From: Anaeromyxobacter sp. Fw109-5
GTDB taxonomy: Bacteria > Myxococcota > Myxococcia > Myxococcales > Anaeromyxobacteraceae
Length of the DNA stretch: 64,000 nucleotides
NCBI RefSeq assembly: GCF_000017505.1
Contig: NC_009675.1
Span: forward strand, 3,903,501-3,967,500
Reading direction: 5' to 3'
Part shown: one piece after another, positions 26,763 to 35,585 of the stretch
Layout of the letters: each line of letters opens with the position of its first letter
How positions within the stretch are numbered: the stretch's first letter is position 1
The notes under the pieces: generated by a model
Database searches by the model: none
Told to the model about the DNA's origin: nothing
The model's input: the letters and a program-made list of their open reading frames with translations, nothing else
Program-made: the position numbers and the translations under genes

Positions 26763-26828
26763 CGCGCACGTCCGATCGAGCGCTCGCGATGCGCGCACGG
26801 AATTCGGGACGCGCGCACGAAGATCGGG
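26763..26828. promoter_or_regulatory. direct repeats, candidate AraC-family binding sites
   Basis: GCGCGCACGGAATTCGGG (26791-26808) and GCGCGCACGAAGATCGGG (26811-26828) match at 15 of 18 positions and are offset by exactly 20 bases. A weaker copy, CGCGCACGTCCGATCG, begins at 26763. The sites lie between the divergent AraC and hydrolase genes; the rest of the 331-base gap (26649-26979) shows no gene. Confidence 0.45.
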
Positions 26829-26979
26829 CAGCACGCCCGTACAAGAGCGCGGCGTCGCCGGCCGCTACAGCACGCGCGGACGATCCGCGCGAGGGGCGAG
26901 TCCCCTCCGCGAGCTCGATCTCCGCGGCGCCCGCCCTGCTCGCGGACGCTCGCGGCCACCGAACGGAGAGGTGAGGACC

Positions 26980-27852
26980 ATGACCACGATGACGATGAGA
27001 GACGGGACCGAGCTCTTCTACAAGGACTGGGGCACAGGGCAGCCGGTGGTGTTCTCTCACGGGTGGCCGCTCTGCGCGGACGCATGGGACGCGCAGATGG
27101 TCTTCCTGGGCGAGCGCGGCCATCGCGTCGTGGCTCACGACCGTCGGAGCCACGGCCGGTCGAGCCAGACCTGGGACGGAAACGACATGGACACGTACGC
27201 CGACGACCTCGCCGAGCTCATCGACGGGCTGGAGCTGCGCGACGTCATCCTCGTCGGCCACTCCACGGGCGGCGGCGAGGTCACGCGCTACGTCGGTCGC
27301 CACGGCACCGACAGGGTGGCCAAGATCGTGCTGCTGGGCGCCATCCCGCCGCTGATGCTGAAGACGGACGCGAACCCGAAGGGCCTGCCGCTCTCGGTGT
27401 TCGACGAGATCCGCGAGCACACGCGCCGGAACCGCTCGCAGTACTTCAAGGACCTCGCGATCCCGTTCTACGGCTACAACAGGAAGGGCGCGGAGCTCTC
27501 CCAGGGCGTGGTGGATGCGTTCTGGTTCCAGGCGATGCTGGGGGGGATCAAGGGTGAGCTGGACTGCATCAAGCAGTTCTCGGAGACCGACTTCACGGAA
27601 GATCTGAAGAGGTTCGACGTGCCGACGCTGATCGTGCACGGCGACGACGATCAGATCGTCCCCATCGGCGCCTCCGCGCTCGAGTCCGCGAAGCTCGTGA
27701 AGGACGCGACGCTGAAGGTGTACCGCGGCGCACCGCACGGCCTCGCCACGACGCGTGCGGACGAGCTCAACGCCGACCTCCTCGCGTTCATCCAGGCCGG
27801 CGCGAGCTACGCCTCGGCGGCCTCGGGTGGTGCGCGGCCGCTCGCTCATTAG
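26980..27852 (+). CDS. alpha/beta hydrolase (non-haem haloperoxidase/esterase type)
   Basis: A 290-residue alpha/beta-hydrolase. The HGWPL oxyanion motif is near residue 26, and the nucleophile elbow GHSTGGGE has its Ser near 95. The acid is probably in HGDDDQIVP (near 222) and the catalytic His is in GAPHGLATT (near 251). The GHSTGG elbow and the [26 protein letters not shown] block are typical of the haloperoxidase/arylesterase group that can also run perhydrolysis; the in vivo substrate is unknown. I chose the ATG at 26980, which has GGAGAGGTGAGG just upstream; a longer open frame upstream lacks similarity. It is divergent from the AraC gene, which may regulate it. Confidence 0.92.
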   Translation: MTTMTMRDGTELFYKDWGTGQPVVFSHGWPLCADAWDAQMVFLGERGHRVVAHDRRSHGRSSQTWDGNDMDTYADDLAELIDGLELRDVILVGHSTGGGEVTRYVGRHGTDRVAKIVLLGAIPPLMLKTDANPKGLPLSVFDEIREHTRRNRSQYFKDLAIPFYGYNRKGAELSQGVVDAFWFQAMLGGIKGELDCIKQFSETDFTEDLKRFDVPTLIVHGDDDQIVPIGASALESAKLVKDATLKVYRGAPHGLATTRADELNADLLAFIQAGASYASAASGGARPLAH

Positions 27853-28162
27853 CCTGAGCTCGCGCGGGAGCCCGGACGTACGCTGCCGTCTCGTCGGCCG
27901 GGCTCCCCGAGAGCGCCGTCGATCGAGCCCGTCGCGACGGGCATGACGCGCCGGTCCTGCGCCGATGAACCGGACGCGGCCGCGCAGGATGCACACCGCG
28001 TCGGGCGTGACGCCGCGCTCCTGCCCGGTAGCGCGTGTCGGCGCGGCCGGGATGGCAGAAGTACGTCCCTCTCGCGGACCGCCCCGACGCAGCCTCCCGC
28101 CCACCCGAACTCACTGTCCGTCTAGCCCCTCGTTCACGGGACGCGCGGTCAACCTTTACTTT

Positions 28163-28192
28163 TTGTGCAGACGGGGCGGCGCGACGTATAGT
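28163..28192 (+). promoter_or_regulatory. weak sigma-70-like promoter before the disintegrin-repeat gene
   Basis: TATAGT at 28187-28192 is a good -10 element in otherwise GC-rich DNA, about 55 bases before the ATG; TTGTGC at 28163-28168 is a partial -35 with 18-base spacing. It lies in an AT-richer patch of the 395-base gap 27853-28247, which otherwise shows no gene. Confidence 0.4.
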
Positions 28193-28247
28193 CGCACCCT
28201 CGCTTCCCGACGCTTCTCCCCAACCGAACCCGGACTGGAGGGCGCTG

Positions 28248-29594
28248 ATGCGCCACTGGTGGATGTCGAGACTCATGTCGATCGCCGCGCTCGCGGTGTC
28301 CCTCGCCGTACCGGGGGGCGCCAAGGCAGTTCCTCCCGGAACGGTCTGCTCGAACCAGCTTTGCGGCCAGAGGTGCTGCGACGAGCTCGGGCTGTGCGAG
28401 GACCTTCCGGACCCAGCGGGCACGGTGTGTCGCGTGCAGAATGGTCTCTGTGACGTGGCCGACACCTGCGACGGCGTTCAGGTCACGTGCCCTCAGGAGT
28501 ACGCGGCCGCATCGACCATCTGTCGCCCCGCCGCGGGACCCTGCGACGTCGCCGAGACGTGCAATGGAACGAGCGCCGCGTGCCCGGTGGACACGTTCAA
28601 GCCTCCGACCGCCGTCTGCCGAACCGCCGCCGGCACCTGTGACGAGCCGGAGCACTGTCCCGGCACCTCCGCAGCCTGTCCGCCGGCCGACGTGAAGAAG
28701 CCCAGCGGCACCGTGTGCCGGGATGCCGCCGGCGGCTGTGACGTGGCGGAGCTGTGCAACGGCACCGGCTCCTCGTGCCCGCCCGACGCGAAGCAGGGCG
28801 CCGGCTACGTCTGCCGCTCGTCGGCGGGCGCCTGCGACGTCGAGGAGGTCTGCGACGGGGACACCGCGGCGTGTCCGGCGAACGTCTTCGAGCCCGCCAC
28901 GACCGTGTGCCGGCCGGCCGCGGGCGCCTGCGACGCCGCAGAGTCGTGCAGCGGCGGCGCCTCCGCCCAGTGCCCCGCGGACCAGCTCCTCGCCGCGGGC
29001 GCGGTCTGCCGCGGCGCCGCGAACGCCTGCGACGAGGCCGAGACGTGCAGCGGCTCGTCCACCGAGTGCCCGGCCGACGCGGTCCGCGCGGACGGCACCA
29101 GCTGCGACTCCGCGAGCGCGTGCGTGAGCGGCGGCACCTGCGCGGGCGGCGTGTGCTTCGGCGGGACGCCCGAGCTCACCTTCTCCCCCGCGGCCGCGGT
29201 GGTGCAGCCCGGCACGACGACGACGGTCACCGTCACCCGCAGCGGCGGCGGGAGCGAGCTGACCCTCACCGGCGCGTCGCTCGACTCCGACGCGTTCGAG
29301 CTCGTCGACGCGCCGGCGTGGCCGGTCACGCTCGCCGCAGGCCAGTCCGCCACGCTCGGCGTGCGCGTGGTCGAGACCACGCCCGGCTCGTACGCGGCGA
29401 AGGTCGGCGTCGCCGCGAGCGGCTGCGACGAGCCGCTCACGGCCGACGTCTCCGCGGAGGTGGCCGCCGCGCAGCCGAGCGGCAGCGGCGGTGGAGGCGG
29501 CTGCGGCAACCCCGTCGGCAACGGCCCCGCTGCGCTCGCCTGGTTCGTCTCGGTCGTCTTCGGGATCCGGAGCCTGCGCCGTTCGCGGGGGTGA
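28248..29594 (+). CDS. exported disintegrin-like cysteine-repeat protein with MYXO-CTERM tail
   Basis: A 448-residue predicted surface protein. A signal peptide (about residues 1-27, ending GGAKA) is followed by a short Cys cluster (CGQRCCDELGLCED) and seven copies of a roughly 32-residue repeat of the form GTVCRxAAGxCDVAExCNGTSxxCP, plus a partial eighth. This closely resembles the disintegrin loop of eukaryotic ADAM proteins. Residues about 315-415 form a beta-sandwich like choice-of-anchor/ASH domains (FSPAAAVVQPGTTTTVTV). The C-terminus is a MYXO-CTERM-type sorting tail: GGGGGCGNP, a hydrophobic helix, then SLRRSRG, expected to be processed by a myxosortase with anchoring at the Cys. The ATG was chosen because the signal peptide starts there; the frame is open further upstream. 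Confidence 0.85.
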   Translation: MRHWWMSRLMSIAALAVSLAVPGGAKAVPPGTVCSNQLCGQRCCDELGLCEDLPDPAGTVCRVQNGLCDVADTCDGVQVTCPQEYAAASTICRPAAGPCDVAETCNGTSAACPVDTFKPPTAVCRTAAGTCDEPEHCPGTSAACPPADVKKPSGTVCRDAAGGCDVAELCNGTGSSCPPDAKQGAGYVCRSSAGACDVEEVCDGDTAACPANVFEPATTVCRPAAGACDAAESCSGGASAQCPADQLLAAGAVCRGAANACDEAETCSGSSTECPADAVRADGTSCDSASACVSGGTCAGGVCFGGTPELTFSPAAAVVQPGTTTTVTVTRSGGGSELTLTGASLDSDAFELVDAPAWPVTLAAGQSATLGVRVVETTPGSYAAKVGVAASGCDEPLTADVSAEVAAAQPSGSGGGGGCGNPVGNGPAALAWFVSVVFGIRSLRRSRG

Positions 29595-29729
29595 CCGGAC
29601 GGAGCGGCTCACCCGAGCTCGTCGAAGACGTGGAGGCGGCGCGCCACCTTCCGGGGCGCCGCGCTCCGCTCCCGTAGCCGCGCGGCGGCGCCTATCTGGC
29701 GCGCGCCGCGCGGTGCTATCGTCGGCCCG

Positions 29730-30629
29730 ATGCCGCTCGATCCCGATGTCCAAGACCAGCTGCGCCGCGTCCTCACGTCGATGGAGCTGCTCCTCCCCAG
29801 GCCGGTCGAGAAGATCGACTGGCGGCGGTGCCACGCCGCGAACTGGAGGCGCCACTCCTTCGCCGGTTACCTCGAGCCGGTGGCGAGCGTGGAGGGCATC
29901 CAGCTCTCCGACCTGCTCGGCATCGAGGAGCAGAAGCGCGTCGTCGAGTCGAACACGCGCCAGTTCCTCGCCGGCTATCCCGCGAACAACGTCCTGCTCT
30001 GGGGGACGCGCGGGACCGGGAAGTCCTCGCTCGTGCGCGCGCTCCTGCGCGCCTACGCGGCCGACGGCCTGCGCATCATCCAGGTCGACAAGGACGACCT
30101 GGTGAGCCTGCCCGCCATCGTCGACCAGGTGAGCGGACAGCCGTACCGCTTCATCCTCTTCTCGGACGACGTCTCGTTCGAGGTCGGCGAGTCGAGCTAC
30201 AAGATGCTGAAGAGCGCGCTCGACGGCTCGGTGTACGCGCCGCCCGAGAACGTCCTCATCTACGTGACGTCCAACCGCCGCCACCTCGTCCCGGAGTTCG
30301 AGACGGACAACCTCGGAGCGGTGCTCGTGAAGAACGAGCTCCACCACGGCGAGGCGGTCGAGGAGAAGATCTCGCTCTCCGGCCGGTTCGGCATCTGGGT
30401 CGGCTTCCACGCCTTCTCGCAGGACGAGTACGTGGCGGTCGCGAGGCAGTGGGTCGCGAAGCTCTGCGAGAAGATGGGCGCCGAGCTGGCGTGGGATCGG
30501 AAGGCCGTCGAGGCGGCCGTCGCCTGGTCGCATCAGAAGGGCGACCGCAGCGGCCGCATCGCCTACCAGTTCGCGAGCCACTGGGTGGGCCAGAGCCTGC
30601 TCCGCTCCGCCGAGCCGGCGATCGGGTAG
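29730..30629 (+). CDS. DUF815 family P-loop ATPase
   Basis: A 299-residue cytoplasmic AAA+-like ATPase of the DUF815 family. An N-terminal segment with DWRRCHAANWRR and DLLGIEEQKRVVESNTRQFL precedes the Walker A motif WGTRGTGKSSLVRALL near residue 92. FILFSDDVSFEVGE (Walker B region) and LIYVTSNRRHLVPE (sensor) follow, and the typical family segments LSGRFGIWVGFHAFSQDEY and GRIAYQFASHWVGQ end it. The cellular role of the family is not established. It stands alone between unrelated genes. TATCGT about 15 bases before the ATG is a possible weak -10. Confidence 0.93.
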   Translation: MPLDPDVQDQLRRVLTSMELLLPRPVEKIDWRRCHAANWRRHSFAGYLEPVASVEGIQLSDLLGIEEQKRVVESNTRQFLAGYPANNVLLWGTRGTGKSSLVRALLRAYAADGLRIIQVDKDDLVSLPAIVDQVSGQPYRFILFSDDVSFEVGESSYKMLKSALDGSVYAPPENVLIYVTSNRRHLVPEFETDNLGAVLVKNELHHGEAVEEKISLSGRFGIWVGFHAFSQDEYVAVARQWVAKLCEKMGAELAWDRKAVEAAVAWSHQKGDRSGRIAYQFASHWVGQSLLRSAEPAIG

Positions 30630-30939
30630 CTTCTGGCCCCTCGCGAGCCGGGCGCGCTCCGGGTGCGCGGGACGCAGCGGGCGATCGCAGTCGCAGGCGC
30701 CCCTCGACGCTCGGTCCACGGACGGCTGACGTACGGCACGCCCGCACGCCCGTCGCTCCGCAACGTCCCATGTGTGGTCCGTCACGCTTTCACGTCACGT
30801 CCCGGAACGAATCAGGGGCGGCAATGCGTTTGCAGTTCAGCGACCTCGCCAGCTCGGGTGCGCCTTCCTGCGGTCGTTGCCGTGTCGGTGCAGCACGGTA
30901 AGCGTGACGGCGGCTCACGGGTGGCGAGGAAACCAGAAG
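30630..30939. other. intergenic region, distant 11-bp inverted repeat
   Basis: A 310-base gap with no gene I can support. CCGTCACGCTT (30779-30789) and AAGCGTGACGG (30900-30910) are a perfect inverted repeat separated by 110 bases, the right copy lying 30 bases before the response-regulator start. AGGA at 30926-30929 is the likely ribosome binding site of that gene. Confidence 0.4.
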
Positions 30940-31368
30940 ATGGCCCTGACTCCCGTGCATGTGCTCCCTTTGACATCCACTTCTCGCCCGCGAGCTTCGC
31001 GCGAACCCTGTTGCGTCCTCGTCATCGAGGACGACCCCGACATCCGCGAGGCCCTCGCGGAGGCGCTCGGCTACGAAGGCTACGACGTGCTCCTCGCGGA
31101 GAACGGTCAGGAAGGGCTCGACGTGCTCCGCGAGCACTCCCGCCCCCACGTCATCCTCCTCGACCTCCTCATGCCCGTGATGAGCGGGTGGCAGTTCCGC
31201 CAGGAGCAGCTCGCGGACCCAGCCCTCGCGGGCATCCCGGTGGTGGTGGTCTCCGCCTCTCCTCCCGGCGACGCCCGGCCCGACCGCTACCTGCCGAAGC
31301 CCTTCAGCATCGACGACCTCCTCTGCGCCGTGGCCGAGCTCTCCGAGCCGCTGCGGCAGCGGTGCTGA
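30940..31368 (+). CDS. stand-alone response regulator receiver protein
   Basis: A 142-residue single-domain receiver (CheY-like) protein with an unusual 25-residue N-terminal extension rich in Pro, Ser and Thr. Motifs: VLVIEDDPDIREAL (acidic pocket near residues 29-31), VILLDLLMPVMSGW (phosphoacceptor Asp near 74), VVVVSAS and LPKPFSIDDL (Lys near 118). There is no output domain, so it must act on a partner protein. I chose the ATG at 30940; the frame is open further upstream but without similarity. No partner histidine kinase is adjacent. Confidence 0.9.
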   Translation: MALTPVHVLPLTSTSRPRASREPCCVLVIEDDPDIREALAEALGYEGYDVLLAENGQEGLDVLREHSRPHVILLDLLMPVMSGWQFRQEQLADPALAGIPVVVVSASPPGDARPDRYLPKPFSIDDLLCAVAELSEPLRQRC

Positions 31369-31392
31369 CGAGCGAGGCGGCGCCGCTGACGC

Positions 31393-31917
31393 TCAGGCTC
31401 CGCGCGGCGGCCCTCGCGTCGCCCGCGCCTCGGGCACGAGCTGGTGGAACAGGCTCGACTCGCGCTTGAAGAACCCCTCGGTGTGGAACGACCACTCGAG
31501 GCGGAGCACCTCGAAGTCCAGGTGGTGGACGAGCTCGTGGAGCAGCGTCCGCAGGAACGTGCGGAACGCCACCACGCGCGCCTGGCGGGCGGTGCGCATC
31601 CAGACCTGGATGGTGGGCGGCTCGTCGGGATCCGGCGTGTACAGGCCGTGCAGCTCGCCCCAGTCCGCGCTGGGGCGCACCGCGTGGATCTCGAGCTTCG
31701 GCGTCCGGGCCCCGAGCGCCCGAGAGATCCCGGCGCAGAGGGCGAACGCCGCCCGGGCCACGGCCTCGCCGTCGTCGCGCGCGAGCCCGGCGCGCAGGGC
31801 CTCCACCTCCGGGTGGAGCGACGACACCGCGGGGACCGGGATCGCCGTGACCTCGTCGCTGGCCCGGTAGATCGCCTGCTCCCCGGGTGAGAGGCGCGCG
31901 TAGTAGGCGAACGGCAC
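31393..31917 (-). CDS. putative zinc metallopeptidase-like protein (HExxH)
   Basis: A 174-residue protein I cannot name. Near residue 132 it has LLHELVHHLDFE, a good HExxH zinc motif, followed by LEWSFHTEGFFKRESSLFHQL, where the second His or the Glu could be the third ligand, as in SprT-like or other short zincins. Upstream, TPDPDEPPTIQVWMRTARQ looks like the edge strand of such a fold. There is no signal peptide or transmembrane segment. The start is a GTG at 31915-31917. It lies 21 bases after the DUF2203 gene on the same strand and probably shares its transcript. Confidence 0.75.
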   Translation of the reverse strand: MPFAYYARLSPGEQAIYRASDEVTAIPVPAVSSLHPEVEALRAGLARDDGEAVARAAFALCAGISRALGARTPKLEIHAVRPSADWGELHGLYTPDPDEPPTIQVWMRTARQARVVAFRTFLRTLLHELVHHLDFEVLRLEWSFHTEGFFKRESSLFHQLVPEARATRGPPRGA

Positions 31918-31938
31918 GGGGCGGCGCCGGGTGCGTCC

Positions 31939-32397
31939 TCAGTTGCGGTACGCCGGGGCGTTGGGGCTCACCCCGGCGATCTCCTCGCGCGCGGCGAACC
32001 CTCCGTCGAGCGGATGCCAGTGGTTCACCGCCGGCTCGCCGAACTGCCAGCACAGGAACGCCGGCTCGCCGTCGACGAGCGCGTAGAAGTCCACCAGCCC
32101 CATCTCGACGTCCTTCACGAGGCAGCCCATGTCGTTCACCCGCTCGATGACCCCGGTGATCTCGCCGGCGAGCCGCTCGAGCCGGGCCGCGTCCGCCTCC
32201 CTGCCCTCCGGGGGCTCCTCCCCCTGGAGGATGGCGACGGCGACGTCGGGCCCGCCGATGGACTCCACGAGCGGCGCCAGCTCGGTCCGGACGCTGGCGA
32301 GGCGCCCGAACTCGAGCTCCAGCGCTGCGACGAGCGCGTTCGCTTCCTCGACGGTGAAGAACCTGGGGCCCTCGCCCGTGGACGGATCTGCAGCCAT
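31939..32397 (-). CDS. DUF2203 family protein
   Basis: A 152-residue cytoplasmic protein of the DUF2203 family: RFFTVEEANALVAALE at residues 12-27, a charged helical middle, then the family-typical VNDMGCLVKDVEMGLVDFYALVDGEPAFLCWQFGE and HPLDGGFAAREEI. The function is unknown. I chose the ATG at 32395-32397 because the conserved FTVEEAN motif follows shortly after; a longer open frame upstream would run antisense into ffh. It is divergent from ffh across 43 bases. Confidence 0.9.
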   Translation of the reverse strand: MAADPSTGEGPRFFTVEEANALVAALELEFGRLASVRTELAPLVESIGGPDVAVAILQGEEPPEGREADAARLERLAGEITGVIERVNDMGCLVKDVEMGLVDFYALVDGEPAFLCWQFGEPAVNHWHPLDGGFAAREEIAGVSPNAPAYRN

Positions 32398-32440
32398 GGC
32401 CGTGTTATAAGCCCGGCCCTGGTGGAGGCACCCGGAGTCC

Positions 32441-34093
32441 ATGCTCGAGACCGTATCCAAGGGGTTCAAGGCAGCGCGCAACAAGCTGAAGGGCCGGACG
32501 GAGATCACCCCCGAGGTGGTCGACGACGCCCTGCGCGACATCCGCGTCTCGCTGCTCGAGGCCGACGTCTCCTTCGACGTCGTGAAGCGGTTCGTGGCGC
32601 GGGTGCGCGAGAAGGCCATCGGCGAGGTCGTCGACACCAAGGTCAAGACGGAGAAGGGCGTCGTGCGGGTCACGCCGCAGGACCACTTCGTCAAGATCTG
32701 CCACGACGAGCTCGAGGCGCTCATGGGCCCGGTCGACACCTCGCTCCGCCACGGGGAGCGGGGGCGGCCGACCGGCATCATGATGGTCGGGCTGCAGGGC
32801 TCGGGCAAGACGACCACCGCCGGCAAGATCGCCAGCAAGCTCCTCAAGGAAGGGAAGCGGCCGCTCCTCGTCGCCGCCGACGTCTACCGGCCCGCCGCCG
32901 TGGACCAGCTGAAGGTGCTCGGGGAGCGCCTGGGCGTGCCGGTGTTCCACGAGCCGGGCGTGTCGCCGCCGGAGATGTGCCGCCACGCGTTCGAGGCGGC
33001 CCCCCGCGAGAAGGCGAACGTCGTCATCTACGACACCGCGGGCCGCCTCGCCGTCGACGAGGAGCTCATGGTGGAGCTCGAGGAGATCAAGCGCCACGTC
33101 GCGCCGGAGAACATCCTCCTCGTGGCCGACGCCATGATCGGCCAGGACGCCGTGAAGACGGCGGCGGAGTTCGACCGGCGCCTCGCGCTCGACGGCTTCA
33201 TCCTCACGAAGCTCGACGGCGACGCCCGCGGCGGCGCGGCGCTCTCCATCAAGGAGGTCACCGGCAAGCCCATCAAGTTCCTCGGCATGGGCGAGTCGCT
33301 CGATCGGCTCGAGGAGTTTCGCCCCGAGGGGCTCGCCTCGCGCATCCTCGGGTTCGGCGACATCGTCGGGCTGGTCAAGGACTTCGAGCAGCACGTCGAC
33401 GAGGAGACCGCGGAGGCGGAGGCCCAGAAGATCCTCTCGGGCGACTTCACGCTCGAGGACTTCGTGAACCAGATCCGGCTCGTCCGGAAGATGGGGCCGC
33501 TCGGCGAGCTGATGGAGAAGTTCCCGCTCTTCGGCGACCTGCCGGAGGGCTTCCAGTTCGACGATCAGGCGCTGACGAAGATCGTCGCGATGGTCGACTC
33601 GATGACGAAGGCCGAGCGGCTCCGCCCGGACGTCATCACCGAGGGGCGCGTGAAGCGGATCGCCCGCGGCTCCGGCCGCGGCGAGAAGGAGGTGCGCGAC
33701 CTCCTCAAGCAGTACAACGCGATGCGCGGGGTCATGAAGCAGGTGGGGTCCGCCCCCGGCCTGCTCTCGCGCCTGCCCGGCGTGAAGCAGCTCATGAGCC
33801 TCCGCAAGCTGCAGGGCAAGGGCATGGAGGACGTGCTCGGCGCGGACGCGCACGCGGTGGAGCGCGCGCTCCAGGGCGGCCTCGTCCCCGACGCCGCCAT
33901 GGCTCAGCAGATGGGGCTGCCCAAGGGGTATACGCCGCCGATGTCCGCTGGCGCCATGGCGCGCGCGCGGCTCATGGGCTACGCGCCCGAGCCCATCGCG
34001 CTCGAGTCGAAGAAGGACCGCGACGTCCGGAACAAGAAGCGCAAGGCGGAGCGTCAGGCGCGCAAGAAGGCGCGCAAGAAGGGCCGCAAGTAG
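32441..34093 (+). CDS. ffh: signal recognition particle protein Ffh (SRP54) with long basic tail
   Basis: The SRP GTPase that binds signal sequences and 4.5S RNA and delivers ribosomes to FtsY at the inner membrane. It has 550 residues, about 100 longer than many bacterial homologues. The N domain (about 1-90) is followed by the G domain: GLQGSGKTTTAGKIA near residue 115, VYRPAAVDQL, DTAGRLAVDEELM and TKLDGDARGGAAL near 255. The M domain (about 330-440) is Met-rich (IRLVRKMGPLGELMEKFP). The C-terminus ends in a tail rich in Lys and Arg (KKRKAERQARKKARKKGRK). The SRP RNA gene was not found in this window. Confidence 0.97.
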   Translation: MLETVSKGFKAARNKLKGRTEITPEVVDDALRDIRVSLLEADVSFDVVKRFVARVREKAIGEVVDTKVKTEKGVVRVTPQDHFVKICHDELEALMGPVDTSLRHGERGRPTGIMMVGLQGSGKTTTAGKIASKLLKEGKRPLLVAADVYRPAAVDQLKVLGERLGVPVFHEPGVSPPEMCRHAFEAAPREKANVVIYDTAGRLAVDEELMVELEEIKRHVAPENILLVADAMIGQDAVKTAAEFDRRLALDGFILTKLDGDARGGAALSIKEVTGKPIKFLGMGESLDRLEEFRPEGLASRILGFGDIVGLVKDFEQHVDEETAEAEAQKILSGDFTLEDFVNQIRLVRKMGPLGELMEKFPLFGDLPEGFQFDDQALTKIVAMVDSMTKAERLRPDVITEGRVKRIARGSGRGEKEVRDLLKQYNAMRGVMKQVGSAPGLLSRLPGVKQLMSLRKLQGKGMEDVLGADAHAVERALQGGLVPDAAMAQQMGLPKGYTPPMSAGAMARARLMGYAPEPIALESKKDRDVRNKKRKAERQARKKARKKGRK

Positions 34094-34183
34094 GCGGCGC
34101 GGCTCATGGGTGGACCGACCGGCGGACGGCGTGAGGTTCGCCGCCGCCGGGGGGCGCGCGCCGCGCGTGGCACTCCTCGCCGG

Positions 34184-34378
34184 CTACGGACCGAGCTCCT
34201 CGTCCTCGTCCGCCGCGGCCGCCTCGCCGTACTCGATGGCGCAGCGGGCGCAGAACTCGTTGGGCGGCGGCGCGGACGGGACCGCGATGGTCTTCCCCTC
34301 CGCCCCGCACACCTGGCAGCGTCCGGGCAGCTCCACCTCGCCCCGGTCCACCGGGCTCTCCTTCGTCGTCTCCCTCAT
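34184..34378 (-). CDS. small zinc-ribbon protein
   Basis: A 64-residue protein with CxxC near residues 22-25 (CQVCGAEG) and CxxC near 43-46 (CARCAIEY), a four-Cys zinc ribbon, and an acidic C-terminus (DEDEELGP). The ATG is preceded by GAGG and overlaps the stop of the RelA/SpoT-like gene (ATGA), so the two are coupled; the zinc ribbon may be a partner of that protein. It is too short for a confident family name. Confidence 0.75.
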   Translation of the reverse strand: MRETTKESPVDRGEVELPGRCQVCGAEGKTIAVPSAPPPNEFCARCAIEYGEAAAADEDEELGP

Positions 34379-35481
34379 CCCCCACCTCGCTTCCCCTTCT
34401 TCGGGACCACGAGCCCGCGCGACAGCCGCCGCAGCACGCGCTGGTGCTGGCGCCGCTTGTAGCGCTCGTGCGACGCGTCGCCCTCCTCGTTCCGCGCGGC
34501 CGTCGCGGCGTCCACCACCTGGAACTCGACGAGGGAGAACACGATGCGGCCGAGCTCGTCCGCCATCGGGTCGAGCGGCGGCAGGAGCTCGTCGATCCGC
34601 ACCGGCAGGTCGACGACGAAGTTGAGCACCCGGAAGTCGCGGCCGCTGAACTCGTTGCGCTTCCTGACCGGATCGCGCCGCTCCAGATCGGCGGGGAGCT
34701 GCAGCTCCGGGATGATCTGGCCGCGGCGGGGGTGGGCGGCGAGCAGATCCTGGAAGCCGACCAGGTTGTTCTGCGTCTGGCCGGGCACCGCGTAGTTGAA
34801 CGGGAAGAGCGTCTGGGTGAGGTGCCAGACGACGGGCGCGATCTGGTCGGTGCGCTCGGTCACCACCCGGTACCGGACGCGATCGAACACTTGCGCGGCG
34901 ACCGACTCCTTCTTGGCGAGGAGCTTCGTGACGAGCGAGTCGCGCGACTTCGAGTTGCCGGCGAACTCGAGCACCGGCAGCCCTGCCGCCCGCATGCGCT
35001 CCGCCTCGGCCATGATGCGCCGGTGCGCCCGCTGCGCGAGGTCCGACTCGCGCAGCGGCGTGCGGAAGAGCAGCTCCCGCGCCTCGAGGTGGTGGATCAC
35101 GTGCATCACCTTGAGCACGACGCACGCGATCCGCCGGTAGCGCCGCGGCTCGACGGTCCCCGAGGCGAGGAGGAACAGGTCGCGCAGGTCCTCCGGCTGG
35201 GCCACGGGCTCGGCGACGCGATAGCCGAAGACGCAGCGGAGGTACTCGACGGCCTGCGCCAGGATCGCGCGCAGCCGCCGCTCGTCGCGGGAGTCCTCGT
35301 GGTCGAACTGGTTGAGGCGCAGGTACGAGTCGACCTCCGCGCGATCGCGGAAGTTGAGCCGCCGCCAGTCGATCACGGAGCCGCCGCGCAGGATGACGCG
35401 CAGCGACTCCAGCTCCGCGACGCCCATCCGCTCGAGGGGGCGGTACCCGCCGGCGGGCGCCGGCGCGAGCTTCGTGTGCAA
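34375..35481 (-). CDS. divergent RelA/SpoT nucleotidyltransferase-like protein
   Basis: A 368-residue protein not obviously named, but with the ordered motifs of the RelA/SpoT synthetase fold. NSKSRDSLVTK near residue 178 fits the family pattern R-x-K-x3-S-x3-K, with Asn replacing the first Arg. DRVRYRVV near 200 fits the DxxxxR strand. VEFQVVDAATAARNEEGDASHERYK near 318-342 fits the E-x-Q ... A-E-x-G-x-A-x-H-x-x-Y-K signature. The N-terminal half is helical and unique, and no HD hydrolase domain is seen. A TTG at 35481 follows GGAGAGG by seven bases and is my choice of start; a GTG at 35487 is possible. It is coupled to the zinc-ribbon gene downstream. Confidence 0.75.
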   Translation of the reverse strand: MHTKLAPAPAGGYRPLERMGVAELESLRVILRGGSVIDWRRLNFRDRAEVDSYLRLNQFDHEDSRDERRLRAILAQAVEYLRCVFGYRVAEPVAQPEDLRDLFLLASGTVEPRRYRRIACVVLKVMHVIHHLEARELLFRTPLRESDLAQRAHRRIMAEAERMRAAGLPVLEFAGNSKSRDSLVTKLLAKKESVAAQVFDRVRYRVVTERTDQIAPVVWHLTQTLFPFNYAVPGQTQNNLVGFQDLLAAHPRRGQIIPELQLPADLERRDPVRKRNEFSGRDFRVLNFVVDLPVRIDELLPPLDPMADELGRIVFSLVEFQVVDAATAARNEEGDASHERYKRRQHQRVLRRLSRGLVVPKKGKRGGG

Positions 35482-35585
35482 CGCCACCTCTCCTCGTCGA
35501 CTGCGGGTCGGCGGGACAGTGGCAGCGACCCGCCCGCCGGTCAAGCGAACCCGGCGGGACGTGGGCACGCCCGACCCCTCGGTCC

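Noticed and set aside
28149..30785. 878-codon minus-strand frame opposite the disintegrin-repeat and DUF815 genes
   Set aside because: Shadow of two clearly supported genes; the product is low-complexity.
30779..30910. Inverted repeat as an attachment site or insertion-sequence end
   Set aside because: Only 11 bp, no target duplication and no transposase gene between the arms.
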